Shown one piece after another: positions 38,016 to 46,373 of a stretch of DNA of 64,000 nucleotides (within the stretch, counting starts at the first letter, position 1; each line of letters starts with the position of its first letter). The notes below the pieces were generated by a model. That model was not told where the DNA came from, searched no databases, and saw only the letters and a program-made list of their open reading frames with translations. The position numbers were made by a program, and so were the translations under genes. The DNA is from Bacillus sp. CGMCC 1.16541 (GTDB lineage: Bacteria; Bacillota; Bacilli; Bacillales; Bacillaceae_H), in contig NZ_QFRU01000004.1 in the NCBI RefSeq assembly GCF_003184905.1, forward strand, positions 248,001-312,000, read 5' to 3'.

Positions 38016-38987
38016 TTACAGCGCTTGAGCTGCTGTAATAAGAGCTAGTTTATACACATCTTCTTCGTTACAGCCACGAGATAAATCATTTACAGGCTTG
38101 TTTAAACCTTGTAAGATTGGTCCCACTGCTTCAAAGTTTCCAAGGCGTTGTGCAATTTTATAGCCTATGTTACCTGCTTCTAAACTAGGGAAAACAAATA
38201 CGTTCGCATCCCCTTTAATAACAGAACCCGGTGCTTTTGCTTCTGCTACAGATGGAACAAACGCTGCATCGAATTGGAATTCACCATCTAGTGTTAGGCT
38301 TGGTGCTTTCTCTTTCGCAATCTCAACAGCTTTTGCTACTTTTTCTGTTTCAGGAGATTTTGCTGAACCTTTTGTTGAGAAGCTTAACATCGCAACACGT
38401 GGATCAATATCAAACATGGACGCTGTACGAGAACTCTCAATCGCAATCTCTGCTAAGTCATTGCTATCTGGTGAAATGTTAATTGCACAATCTGCAAATA
38501 CGTATTTCTCATCGCCACGAACCATGATGAATACACCAGACGTTTTCTTTATACCTTCTTTTGTTTTGATGATTTGTAGAGCTGGACGTACTGTATCTGC
38601 AGTTGAATGGGCTGCTCCACTTACAAGTCCGTCCGCTTTGCCCATATGAACAAGCATCGTACCGAAGTAGTTTTCATCTAGTAAAATCTTACGAGCATCT
38701 TCTTCAGACGCTTTCCCTTTACGACGCTCAATGAATGATGCAACCATTTCATCAAATGCAGGGAAGTTTGTTGGATCATAAATTTCAACGCCATCTAGGC
38801 TTACGTTTAAATTAGTTGCTTTCGTTTCAATTTCTTCTTTGCTTCCAATTACGATTGGTGTTAAGATATTTTCACCTGCTAAGCGTCTTACCGCTCCTAA
38901 AATACGCTCATCTAATCCTTCTGGAAAGACAATTTTAATGTCTTTTTCAGATACTTTGTTCTTTAGTCCTGTAAATAAATCACTCAC
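38016..38987 (-). CDS. pta: Phosphate acetyltransferase
   Basis: A 323-residue short-type enzyme that converts acetyl-CoA and phosphate to acetyl phosphate, the first step of overflow acetate formation. Recognisable segments are KIVFPEGLDERILGAVRRL at the N-terminus, KADGLVSGAAHSTADTVRPALQII, and the C-terminal NIGYKIAQRLGNFEAVGPILQGL. Length matches B. subtilis Pta. The ATG follows an AGGAGG site. A TGAAAGCTTTTTT sequence close to the likely promoter is only a weak match to a catabolite-response element, so CcpA control is not claimed. Confidence 0.97.
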   Translation of the reverse strand: MSDLFTGLKNKVSEKDIKIVFPEGLDERILGAVRRLAGENILTPIVIGSKEEIETKATNLNVSLDGVEIYDPTNFPAFDEMVASFIERRKGKASEEDARKILLDENYFGTMLVHMGKADGLVSGAAHSTADTVRPALQIIKTKEGIKKTSGVFIMVRGDEKYVFADCAINISPDSNDLAEIAIESSRTASMFDIDPRVAMLSFSTKGSAKSPETEKVAKAVEIAKEKAPSLTLDGEFQFDAAFVPSVAEAKAPGSVIKGDANVFVFPSLEAGNIGYKIAQRLGNFEAVGPILQGLNKPVNDLSRGCNEEDVYKLALITAAQAL

Positions 38988-39267
38988 GGTGAATCCTCCT
39001 TAATATGTAAAAAAGCTTTCATCATAATAGGATACTTTACTTTTTGTGAAATTCAAAGGAATCTACCTTAATATTTTTCACCCGGTAAAAAGTCTTTCAA
39101 TTGCTAATTTTCCACAAATAACAACTCTTAAACATCTCTTTATAATATGAACTTCCTTTCTTTCCTTTAGTCACAAATTTGAGGGTTTTTCGTTAAGGTG
39201 ATTCGGTTAAACTGTGATATAGTAAAAGAAGATCTCAACAAATTGTGCTAATAGGAGTGAATAAATA

Positions 39268-40011
39268 ATGGCAGAAGCTGCTCAAACACTAGACGGATGG
39301 TATTCTCTTCATGATTTACGTTCAATTGACTGGAGTGCGTGGAAGCGCTTATCTAGCGATGAACGTCAAGCGGCCATTCATGAATTTTTAGGATTAATGG
39401 AAAAATGGAAGAAGACAGAAGCAGAACAGCAAGGAAGCCACGCGTTATACACAGTTGTTGGCCAAAAAGCAGACTTTATTTTAATGTTCGTACGTCCAAC
39501 AATGGAAGAGTTAAACGAAATTGAACTAGAGTTTAATAAAACGAAATTAGCAGAATATACAATTCCTACATATTCGTATGTATCCGTAGTAGAGTTAAGT
39601 AACTACCTACCTGCCGGAGAAGACCCATATGAAAATCCTCAAATTCGCGCTCGCTTATATCCAACATTACCAAAAGCAAAGCATATTTGTTTCTACCCAA
39701 TGGATAAGCGTCGTCAAGGAAACGATAACTGGTACATGCTTCCGATGGAAGAGCGTCGCGATTTAATGCGTAGTCACGGTATGATTGGACGTCAATATGC
39801 AGGAAAAGTAAAACAAATCATTACTGGTTCGGTTGGATTTGATGATTACGAGTGGGGCGTTACATTATTCGCTGATGACGTTCTACAGTTCAAAAAATTA
39901 GTTTATGAAATGCGCTTCGACGAAGTAAGCGCTCGTTATGGAGAATTTGGTAGCTTCTTTGTTGGAAATATCCTTCCTGAAGAGCGCATTCAGCAATTTC
40001 TTCATGTGTAA
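39268..40011 (+). CDS. hemQ: Coproheme decarboxylase HemQ
   Basis: A 247-residue chlorite-dismutase-fold enzyme that oxidatively decarboxylates coproheme III to protoheme, the last step of heme synthesis in Gram-positive bacteria. The reactive tyrosine is Tyr143 in [13 protein letters not shown] and the heme-ligand histidine is His170 in [13 protein letters not shown]. The chlorite dismutase arginine is absent, as in true HemQ. It corresponds to B. subtilis ywfI next to pta. The ATG follows AGGAGTG, and a strong terminator follows the gene. Confidence 0.95.
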   Translation: MAEAAQTLDGWYSLHDLRSIDWSAWKRLSSDERQAAIHEFLGLMEKWKKTEAEQQGSHALYTVVGQKADFILMFVRPTMEELNEIELEFNKTKLAEYTIPTYSYVSVVELSNYLPAGEDPYENPQIRARLYPTLPKAKHICFYPMDKRRQGNDNWYMLPMEERRDLMRSHGMIGRQYAGKVKQIITGSVGFDDYEWGVTLFADDVLQFKKLVYEMRFDEVSARYGEFGSFFVGNILPEERIQQFLHV

Positions 40012-40016
40012 TTAAT

Positions 40017-40051
40017 GCTCTCATTGCCTTTTGTGCAGTGAGAGCTTTTTT
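40017..40051 (+). terminator. Terminator after hemQ
   Basis: GCTCTCATTG and CAGTGAGAGC arms around an 8-base loop are followed by seven T. Confidence 0.93.
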
Positions 40052-40063
40052 TGTGTAAACAAA

Positions 40064-40092
40064 GCATATTCTATGTTGCTCCTCATATTTAT
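40064..40092 (+). promoter_or_regulatory. Probable sigma-E promoter of cwlJ-gerQ
   Basis: GCATATT (40064-40070) and CATATTTAT (40084-40092), 13 bases apart, resemble the -35 and -10 elements of mother-cell sigma-E promoters. The start would fall about 25 bases before cwlJ. Known sigma-E control of these coat genes in B. subtilis supports the reading. Confidence 0.5.
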
Positions 40093-40124
40093 GAAATAGT
40101 GGAGTGTTAAAGCGAGGTGAGAAG

Positions 40125-40547
40125 ATGGCAGTAGTTGCACACAACGAAGAAGATGTAAAGCTTCTAGCCAGACTCCTACGCGCTGAAGCTGAAGGCGAGG
40201 GTAAGCAAGGAATGCTGCTAGTAGGAAATACTGGAGTGAACCGAGCCAGAGCAACTTGCTTAGACTTTAAGAATATTCGAACCATTAGACAGATGGTGTT
40301 TCAAAGTCCTGGTGGATTTGAAGCAACTCAAAAAGGCTATTTTTATCAACGAGCTAGGGATTCAGAGATCGCACTTGCAAGACGAGTTCTACGAGGTGAG
40401 AGATTTGACCCTGCTAGAAATTCTTTATGGTTTTTTAAGCCTAGTGGAAGTTGTCCCGCTCAATGGTATAACCAAAACAATAGCGGACGGTTTAAATCGC
40501 ATTGTTTTTATATTCCAACACGTGCAGATTGTCCTCAAGTGTATTAG
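40125..40547 (+). CDS. cwlJ: Spore cortex-lytic enzyme CwlJ
   Basis: A 140-residue SleB/CwlJ-domain hydrolase of the spore coat that degrades cortex peptidoglycan during germination. The catalytic glutamate region LLRAEAEGEGKQGMLLVGN is present near residue 20, with GYFYQRARDSE and the C-terminal CPAQWYNQNNSGRFKSHCFY. The ATG at 40125 follows GAGGTGAG; the seven-codon upstream extension contains that site. gerQ follows 22 bases later. GerQ is needed for CwlJ function in B. subtilis, where the two genes are unlinked, so here they appear as one operon. Confidence 0.95.
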   Translation: MAVVAHNEEDVKLLARLLRAEAEGEGKQGMLLVGNTGVNRARATCLDFKNIRTIRQMVFQSPGGFEATQKGYFYQRARDSEIALARRVLRGERFDPARNSLWFFKPSGSCPAQWYNQNNSGRFKSHCFYIPTRADCPQVY

Positions 40548-40569
40548 TTAAAAGGAGGTTTTATCTATC

Positions 40570-41046
40570 ATGAAAAAACCAAAATCAGGTCAAGGGCAGC
40601 AACAACAGCAACAAGCTTACATGCAAAACCCGTACATGAGTTATAACTATCCATACTATAACAGTCCTTATCAAGGCCAAGGACAGCAAGGGGGTCAGAT
40701 GCAAATGCCTCCACAAATTCCAGCTGGAGGTTCAGGCGCTCCTCAAGATTCATCCATGCTGCCTATTGAAGAGTCGTACATTGAAAATATTTTACGTTTG
40801 AATCGTGGAAAAATCGCAACGGTGTATATGACATTTGAAAATAACAACCAATGGAATGCGAAAGTGTTTAAAGGTGTCATTGAAGCCGCTGGACGTGACC
40901 ATTTAATTTTAAGTGATCCGCAAACAGGAAAGCGATACTTGTTGTTAATGGTATACTTAGACTACATTACATTTGATGAAGAAATTAATTACAACTATCC
41001 GTTTAACGGTGCTCAACCACAGCTCAGCAATTACTCTCCGCGTTAA
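40570..41046 (+). CDS. gerQ: Spore coat protein GerQ
   Basis: A 158-residue inner-coat protein required for CwlJ-dependent germination and cross-linked by transglutaminase. The N-terminal 65 residues are low-complexity and rich in Gln, Tyr, Pro and Gly (QGQQQQQQAYMQNPYMSYNY). The conserved domain begins at about residue 66 (ESYIENILRLNRGKIATVYMTFE). The ATG follows AAAGGAGG. A bidirectional terminator ends the cwlJ-gerQ operon. Confidence 0.95.
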   Translation: MKKPKSGQGQQQQQQAYMQNPYMSYNYPYYNSPYQGQGQQGGQMQMPPQIPAGGSGAPQDSSMLPIEESYIENILRLNRGKIATVYMTFENNNQWNAKVFKGVIEAAGRDHLILSDPQTGKRYLLLMVYLDYITFDEEINYNYPFNGAQPQLSNYSPR

Positions 41047-41092
41047 AAAAAGCCCTAAACACCCGTTATGTAACAGGTGTTTAGGGCTTTTC
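41047..41092. terminator. Bidirectional terminator between gerQ and ywdK
   Basis: AAAGCCCTAAACACC (41049-41063) and GGTGTTTAGGGCTTT (41076-41090) are perfect 15-bp arms, with A-run and T-run flanks. Confidence 0.93.
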
Positions 41093-41102
41093 AACGATTT
41101 TT

Positions 41103-41474
41103 TTATAACCATTTAATCGCTGCAATTACAATTAGAATCCATGCAACGATAAAAGCAACGCCACCAAACGGTGTAATTGCGCCTAAAATTTTAATGCCAG
41201 ATGTACTCAATACGTACAAGCTTCCTGAGAATAAGACAATTCCTACCAACATGATCCATCCTGAAGCTTGAACGAGTGATGATTCAGGAAAGCGACCTGC
41301 TAAAAATGCCACAACAAACAAGCCGAGCGCATGAAACATGTGATAAAGAACGCCTGTTTTCCACACTTCTAAATACTTTGCCGAAATTTTACCTTCTAAA
41401 CCGTGAGCACCGAATGCTCCTAATGCCACTGCTAAAAGCGCGTTAATGGCTCCTAAGATGAGAAAAATCTTCAT
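41103..41474 (-). CDS. DUF423 membrane protein (YwdK-like)
   Basis: A 123-residue protein with four predicted membrane helices (residues about 3-23, 44-62, 70-90, 98-120). The signature GAINALLAVALGAFGAHGLEGK and KTGVLYHMFHALGLF are of DUF423. Function is unknown. It corresponds to B. subtilis ywdK and follows the YwdI-like gene by 22 bases, so the two are probably co-transcribed. Confidence 0.9.
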   Translation of the reverse strand: MKIFLILGAINALLAVALGAFGAHGLEGKISAKYLEVWKTGVLYHMFHALGLFVVAFLAGRFPESSLVQASGWIMLVGIVLFSGSLYVLSTSGIKILGAITPFGGVAFIVAWILIVIAAIKWL

Positions 41475-41496
41475 ACCGTTCTCCCCTACCCTTTAC

Positions 41497-41799
41497 TTAA
41501 AAATCAAAAAGACTATCACCATTAGCATCATCAGATACGTACTTTTTCCCTTCTTGTTGAGAAGGTCCTGGTTGCATCATTTGTGGCTGTACATACTGAA
41601 TCGCTTGAGTTGAAGGTGTACTTACGGATTGTTGTACTTGTCCTTTTTGTTGATCAAGCGCTAGTTCGCACAATGTTTTAATCGCAATAAGCTGATCGCG
41701 AACTTGAGCTTGTTGAGAAGAGCTTGCTTTTTGCTTTGCCTTCCCCACTTCTTCACTCATCTTATCAAGCAAACGAGCAATTGTAATATCCATACTCAT
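41497..41799 (-). CDS. YwdI family protein (DUF5327)
   Basis: A 100-residue protein of unknown function equivalent to B. subtilis YwdI. Residues 1-50 are helical (LLDKMSEEVGKAK, QLIAIKTLCELALDQ), and the rest is Gln- and Pro-rich and likely disordered, ending DDANGDSLFDF. The ATG at 41799 follows GAGGTGA; a GTG two codons earlier overlaps that site. Placed between ung and ywdK. Confidence 0.82.
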   Translation of the reverse strand: MSMDITIARLLDKMSEEVGKAKQKASSSQQAQVRDQLIAIKTLCELALDQQKGQVQQSVSTPSTQAIQYVQPQMMQPGPSQQEGKKYVSDDANGDSLFDF

Positions 41800-41870
41800 T
41801 GTCACCTCTTCGTTCCTTTAAAGCCTTTTTATCTCTTCATCATTTTAACAAAAGGTGAAAAGACAAGCTA

Positions 41871-42548
41871 TCATTCAATGTTGTCAATTTGCCAGTCAAT
41901 CGGTTTGCGGCCATTTTTCTCTAAAAATTGATTGGCTTTTAAAAAATGACCGTTTCCAAAGAAACCTCGATTGGCTGAAAAGGGACTTGGATGAGGACTC
42001 TCAAGTATGAGGTGATGACTACTGTTAATAAGCGTCTTCTTTTCCTGCGCATGTCTCCCCCACAACATAAAGACAACTGGTTCTTCTTTTTCAGCAACTA
42101 ACTCAATTACTCGATTCGTAAACTGTTCCCACCCTTTCCCTTTATGGGAGTTTGGGTTACTTCGCCTCACGGTTAAAACGGTGTTTAACAGTAAGACGCC
42201 TTGCTCTGCCCATTTCACTAAGTAACCATTGTTCGGAATGTGACAGTTCAATTCCGCTTGCAATTCTTTGTATATATTCACAAGTGATGGAGGTGTTTTA
42301 ATGCCAGGTTTTACTGAAAAACTTAACCCGTGAGCTTGTCCTGGACCATGGTAGGGATCTTGACCAAGAATGACGACTTTTACATCTTCATAACTCGTTA
42401 AATGTAGCGCATTAAAAATATCATATTTATCTGGATAAATCGTTTGATTATTATACTCCTCAACAAGGAAATCTCTTAACTTTAAATAATAAGGCTCATG
42501 AAACTGATCTTCTAATAACGGAGCCCAATCATTCTTTAAAACTGACAT
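41871..42548 (-). CDS. ung: Uracil-DNA glycosylase
   Basis: A 225-residue family 1 uracil-DNA glycosylase that removes uracil from DNA at the start of base excision repair. The water-activating aspartate is Asp64 in [18 protein letters not shown]. The uracil-recognition phenylalanine and asparagine appear in GLSFSV and [10 protein letters not shown], and the DNA-intercalation loop is [13 protein letters not shown]. Length is standard. The neighbouring genes ywdI and ywdK match the B. subtilis locus. Confidence 0.96.
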   Translation of the reverse strand: MSVLKNDWAPLLEDQFHEPYYLKLRDFLVEEYNNQTIYPDKYDIFNALHLTSYEDVKVVILGQDPYHGPGQAHGLSFSVKPGIKTPPSLVNIYKELQAELNCHIPNNGYLVKWAEQGVLLLNTVLTVRRSNPNSHKGKGWEQFTNRVIELVAEKEEPVVFMLWGRHAQEKKTLINSSHHLILESPHPSPFSANRGFFGNGHFLKANQFLEKNGRKPIDWQIDNIE

Positions 42549-42695
42549 CGTCTCACACCTTTATTTCAATAATAGATACAGTTAGAATACCCTAATTACG
42601 CTCTCTCAACCACTGTTCAACATCTCATTGTCATGTTCTGCTTTTATTTGTATAAGATAATAAAGAGAAGATTTTCAATTCAAGGAGGGATTACC

Positions 42696-43142
42696 ATGCT
42701 TATTTTAAATCCCGACAAAGTTGATATCAAATACCAACTAGGTACTACACCAACACAACCAATCGTTCCACGTAAGTACACGTTTCTTCCTGTTTCAAAC
42801 AACTCAATCATTACCATGATTGTAGGCTTAGAATATGCTTACGATCAAATGAAGCAATCGAGAGATGAATTGTTAGCATCTTTTAAATTTCATCGTCATC
42901 ATTATTTTCTTTATCTATACTGTTATATTAGTGAGAAAGCAGATTTTCATACAGCTCGTAAACGTCATGACATGTTTTCAAAACAAATCCCTCTTGCCCT
43001 AAAAGCGATGCATCAAGGTGACCAAACATTTTTTAGCACACACCCGTTTTTAGAGCAATGCCCTGTTTATATTCATTTTGATTCGCATTATCCATCTTTA
43101 AATGGGGTTGAACAAATTGGTTACTTATCAACCTACAAGTAA
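42696..43142 (+). CDS. Staygreen-family protein
   Basis: A 148-residue protein with the features of the staygreen family: an N-terminal LNPDKVDIKYQLGTTP, the RKYTFLPV strand, and GLEYAYDQMKQSRDELLASF. Plant members are magnesium dechelatases of chlorophyll breakdown; bacterial relatives dechelate in vitro, but their role in non-photosynthetic Bacillus is unknown. The ATG at 42696 follows AAGGAGGG; the 21-codon upstream extension contains that site. It stands alone between ung and zwf. Family recognition is by pattern and should be confirmed by profile search. Confidence 0.72.
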   Translation: MLILNPDKVDIKYQLGTTPTQPIVPRKYTFLPVSNNSIITMIVGLEYAYDQMKQSRDELLASFKFHRHHYFLYLYCYISEKADFHTARKRHDMFSKQIPLALKAMHQGDQTFFSTHPFLEQCPVYIHFDSHYPSLNGVEQIGYLSTYK

Positions 43143-43479
43143 AGGACGTTATGAGTGAAAAACAACAATCAACGAGTATATGTATCGATATACACATAGG
43201 AGATTCCTTTTTTAAGATAGCAAACAAGCGGCTATCGAAGAAAATGAACTCCTTTTTTTGTTCCTTTCATAGAATGAAGATAGCTCTTTAGTAAACACTA
43301 ACCTTGGTTATGTGTTGTACAATATCGAATAAAATGCTTTTAAAGTGAGCAAAAACATGGAATAATAACAACAAAACGTCTATTATTTACTTTAAACTTT
43401 TACATCTGTTGCTTTTGCAACAACAACATGTACATAACGAAGAGTAAACGTATTACAACAAAGTGAGGTCCTGTAAGTG
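43143..43479. other. Gap between the staygreen-family gene and zwf
   Basis: The gap is A/T-rich. AGGAG near 43197 and CTCC TTTTTTT near 43254 enclose an inner GATAGC/GCTATC hairpin and may form the terminator of the upstream gene. A 46-codon frame (43151-43291) has AAAGGA four bases before its ATG, but its sequence looks random and overlaps that structure, so I do not call it a gene. The zwf promoter should lie in 43300-43460. Confidence 0.4.
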
Positions 43480-44982
43480 ATGACAAATACACAACCGAAA
43501 TCCATTATTGTAATCTTTGGAGCTACCGGTGATTTAGCAAAACGCAAATTATTCCCTTCTATTTTCCGCTTATACAAAGAAAATAAGCTATCAGAAGATT
43601 TTGCTGTAGTAGGTGTAGCAAGAAGACCTTGGACAAATGACGAGCTTCGTAGCAACGTCAAACAATCGGTCGAAAAGTTACAAAGCGGAGACGCTGATGT
43701 AGAAAAGTTCGCTTCACATTTTTACTACCAGCCTTTTGATGTGACAGATATTGCATCTTATCAAGAGTTGAATCATTTACTAAGTGATCTAGATCAACAA
43801 TATAACGTTCCAGGTAATCGTATCTTTTATTTAGCGATGGCTCCGGAATTCTTTGGCACCATTGCATCTAATTTAAAAAATGAAGGTCTCACATCAACAA
43901 GTGGATGGAGCCGACTCGTGATTGAAAAGCCATTTGGTCACGATCATCCTTCAGCGCAACAGCTTAACGAACAGATTCGTGAAGCATTTAACGAAGACCA
44001 AATTTATCGTATCGACCATTACTTAGGGAAAGAAATGGTTCAAAATATCGAAGTCATTCGCTTTGCCAACGCATTGTTTGAACCAATGTGGAACAACCAA
44101 TACATCTCAAACATTCAGATTACATCAAGTGAAGTACTAGGGGTGGAAGACCGCGGGCGTTATTATGAATCGTCTGGTGCACTGCGCGACATGGTCCAAA
44201 ACCATATGTTACAAATGGTCGCTTTACTTGCGATGGAACCACCAATTAAATTAACACCAGAAGAGATTCGCAGTGAAAAAGTGAAAGTACTACGCGCCCT
44301 TCGTAAGTTTGAAGTGGACGAAGTAAAAGATTATTTCGTACGTGGACAGTATGGAAAAGGAATCGTCGAAGAAAAAGAAGTAGACAGCTACCGAGAAGGG
44401 CCTTCTGTCGATCCGCAGTCGAATACAGAAACATTTGTGTCAGGTAAACTTTTAATTGATAACTTCCGCTGGGCTGGTGTACCGTTTTACATTCGTACAG
44501 GAAAGCGTATGAGTGCAAAATCAACGGAGATTGTTGTTCAATTTAAAGACTTGCCAATGAACCTATACTTTAACAAAGGGAAGAACATTCATCCAAACTT
44601 ATTAGTGATTCATATTCAACCGGATGAAGGCATTACGCTGCACTTAAATGCTCGCAAAGCAGACGGCGGTGCAACATCTACTCCAATCAAACTGGATTAC
44701 TGCAACAACTGTGGAGATAAAATGAATACACCTGAAGCATATGAGCGTCTTATTTATGACTGCATGCGTGGTGATGCAACGAACTTTACACATTGGGATG
44801 AAGTATCTCTTTCATGGGAGTTTGTTGATAAAATCTCAGAAGCGTGGGCAAGCACAAAAGAAGAAAGCTTCCCGAACTATGAGTCCGGTTCAATGGGACC
44901 AAAAGCTTCTGACGCGCTTTTAGGAAAAGATGGATTCCAATGGTGGAACATAAGTACGAATCATACGTTAGAAACTGAATAA
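43480..44982 (+). CDS. zwf: Glucose-6-phosphate 1-dehydrogenase
   Basis: A 500-residue NADP-dependent enzyme that opens the oxidative pentose phosphate pathway. The coenzyme motif is VIFGATGDLAKRKLFPS (residues 11-27), the substrate motif is RIDHYLGKEMVQN with the catalytic histidine next to it, and VIEKPFGHD is present. The C-terminus KDGFQWWNI is as in B. subtilis. GTG (43477) and ATG (43480) are adjacent; either may be used. It lies near gndA, which encodes the second NADPH-forming step, on the opposite strand. Confidence 0.97.
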   Translation: MTNTQPKSIIVIFGATGDLAKRKLFPSIFRLYKENKLSEDFAVVGVARRPWTNDELRSNVKQSVEKLQSGDADVEKFASHFYYQPFDVTDIASYQELNHLLSDLDQQYNVPGNRIFYLAMAPEFFGTIASNLKNEGLTSTSGWSRLVIEKPFGHDHPSAQQLNEQIREAFNEDQIYRIDHYLGKEMVQNIEVIRFANALFEPMWNNQYISNIQITSSEVLGVEDRGRYYESSGALRDMVQNHMLQMVALLAMEPPIKLTPEEIRSEKVKVLRALRKFEVDEVKDYFVRGQYGKGIVEEKEVDSYREGPSVDPQSNTETFVSGKLLIDNFRWAGVPFYIRTGKRMSAKSTEIVVQFKDLPMNLYFNKGKNIHPNLLVIHIQPDEGITLHLNARKADGGATSTPIKLDYCNNCGDKMNTPEAYERLIYDCMRGDATNFTHWDEVSLSWEFVDKISEAWASTKEESFPNYESGSMGPKASDALLGKDGFQWWNISTNHTLETE

Positions 44983-45029
44983 AGAAGGTTGTCTTAAGAA
45001 GAGAAATGACTTTTTCAAGATAACCTATT

Positions 45030-45063
45030 GAAAATAAGACCGTCCGTTGACGGTCTTATTTTC
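45030..45063 (+). terminator. Terminator after zwf
   Basis: GAAAATAAGACCGTC and GACGGTCTTATTTTC are perfect 15-bp arms around CGTT. A weaker hairpin (GGTTGTCTT/AAGATAACC) precedes it. Confidence 0.9.
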
Positions 45064-45137
45064 ATATTTTAAACTTTTATCCAATCACTACTTCATTAGT
45101 TCTATAAACAAAAACCAAAGCATTCTGAGCTTTCGTT

Positions 45138-45512
45138 TTACTCTCCTTCAGCTTGTTCCCGATGCTGAACAATTTTATTAGTGTTTTCAATGCCCCATTT
45201 CAACATAAGTTGAATAATAGGTATAAGTGTTTGACCAAACTCTGTAAGGCAATATTCTACTTTCGGCGGAACTTCCTTATAGACTTCACGGTGAACAATT
45301 CCATCTCTTTCTAGTTCACGTAACTGCAATGTCAGCATGCGTTGAGTGATACCAGGAACAAGTCGTTTAAGTTCGTTAAAACGTAATGTTTGATCTGTTA
45401 AGTGATAAAGAATAACACTCTTCCACTTTCCACCAATAATATCAAGGGTTGCTTCAACTGGGCAGGAATATCCGTGAGGCTCCCAGTTGGAAAGATTAAT
45501 TTTAGCTACCAT
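45138..45512 (-). CDS. HxlR-family redox-type regulator (HypR-like)
   Basis: A 124-residue winged-helix regulator of the HxlR/DUF24 family. The N-terminal conserved cysteine is Cys17 in [22 protein letters not shown], followed by the DNA-binding region [31 protein letters not shown] second cysteine is at position 88 (VEYCLTEFG). It is divergent from an HypO-type nitroreductase, the known target of HypR in B. subtilis, so it probably activates that gene under disulfide or quinone stress. HypR uses Cys14 and Cys49; no counterpart of the second one is seen here. Confidence 0.87.
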   Translation of the reverse strand: MVAKINLSNWEPHGYSCPVEATLDIIGGKWKSVILYHLTDQTLRFNELKRLVPGITQRMLTLQLRELERDGIVHREVYKEVPPKVEYCLTEFGQTLIPIIQLMLKWGIENTNKIVQHREQAEGE

Positions 45513-45661
45513 CTCAATCCTCTCCTTTAGTATAAAAAATGATACTATATTACAAAAATGTGCGTACTTTTATTTTTTGTGGCTACTCTTATAATATAAC
45601 GTATAAAGACAAACAACTAATCTTTCATCTTATAGAACTAAACATCAAAGGAGTGATGAAC

Positions 45662-46336
45662 ATGAATAAAGAAGCAAAAAAACAAGAAATTTTAGAAGCT
45701 TACCAATTCAGACATGCGACAAAGGAATTTGATCCGAAAAAGAAAATTTCTGACGAAGATTTTGAATTTATTTTAGAGACTGGACGTCTATCTCCAAGCT
45801 CATTTGGATTTGAGCCTTGGCGCTTTGTAGTCATTCAAAATGAAGAACTTCGTGAACAATTAAAGCCCGTTTCGTGGGGAGCACAAAAGCAGCTTCCAAC
45901 TGCTAGTCACTACGTTGTCATACTCGCGCGTACTGCAGATGATATGATGTACAACTCTGATTACATCGAACATATGAAGAAAGATGTCAAACAACTTCCA
46001 GAAGAAGCATACAATGCCATTAGCAGTTTCTATCAAACCTTTTTAGAATCAGACTTCAAACTTGTTGGAAACGACCGTGCAATGTTTGACTGGGCTGCCA
46101 AGCAAGTATACATCGCTCTAGGCAATATGATGACAGCTGCGGCTCAAATCGGCATCGACTCTTGTCCAATCGAAGGGTTTGATCAAGAAAAAGTGCATGA
46201 TATTTTAGAACAAGCAGGTGTTTTAGAAGGTGGAAACTTCGACGTAGCCGTTATGGCTGCATTCGGTTATCGCACTCACGACCCACGTCCTAAAGTACGC
46301 CAAGATAAAAAAGACGTCATAAAATGGATTAAGTAA
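45662..46336 (+). CDS. FMN-dependent nitroreductase (HypO/YfkO-like)
   Basis: A 224-residue flavin oxidoreductase. The motifs FRHATKEFDPKKKISDEDFEFILETGRLSPSSFG, WGAQKQLPTASHYV and ALGNMMTAAAQIGIDSCPIEGF run closely with B. subtilis YfkO (HypO), which reduces nitro compounds or quinones with NAD(P)H. The ATG at 45662 follows AAAGGAG with 8-base spacing; a nearer ATG at 45656 and a long upstream extension are rejected. The divergent HxlR gene probably controls it. A bidirectional terminator separates it from gndA. Confidence 0.9.
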   Translation: MNKEAKKQEILEAYQFRHATKEFDPKKKISDEDFEFILETGRLSPSSFGFEPWRFVVIQNEELREQLKPVSWGAQKQLPTASHYVVILARTADDMMYNSDYIEHMKKDVKQLPEEAYNAISSFYQTFLESDFKLVGNDRAMFDWAAKQVYIALGNMMTAAAQIGIDSCPIEGFDQEKVHDILEQAGVLEGGNFDVAVMAAFGYRTHDPRPKVRQDKKDVIKWIK

Positions 46337-46340
46337 GTAA

Positions 46341-46368
46341 AAAAGAGGAGGGAATGCCCTCCTCTTTT
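46341..46368. terminator. Bidirectional terminator between the nitroreductase gene and gndA
   Basis: AAAAGAGGAGGG and CCCTCCTCTTTT are perfect 12-bp arms around AATG, followed by CTTT rightward and TTTTTTAC leftward. Confidence 0.92.
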
Positions 46369-46373
46369 CTTTA

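Noticed and set aside
38167-38649. Plus-strand frame of 160 codons opposite pta
   Set aside because: It is the antisense shadow of pta, with no ribosome binding site and no recognisable domain.
38988-39060. cre site at the pta promoter, as in B. subtilis
   Set aside because: Only a weak TGAAAGCTTTTTT match lies downstream of a TATTAT, not at the activating position upstream.
43151-43291. Small frame of 46 codons with AAAGGA upstream
   Set aside because: The spacing is short, the sequence looks random, and it overlaps the probable terminator structure of the staygreen-family gene.
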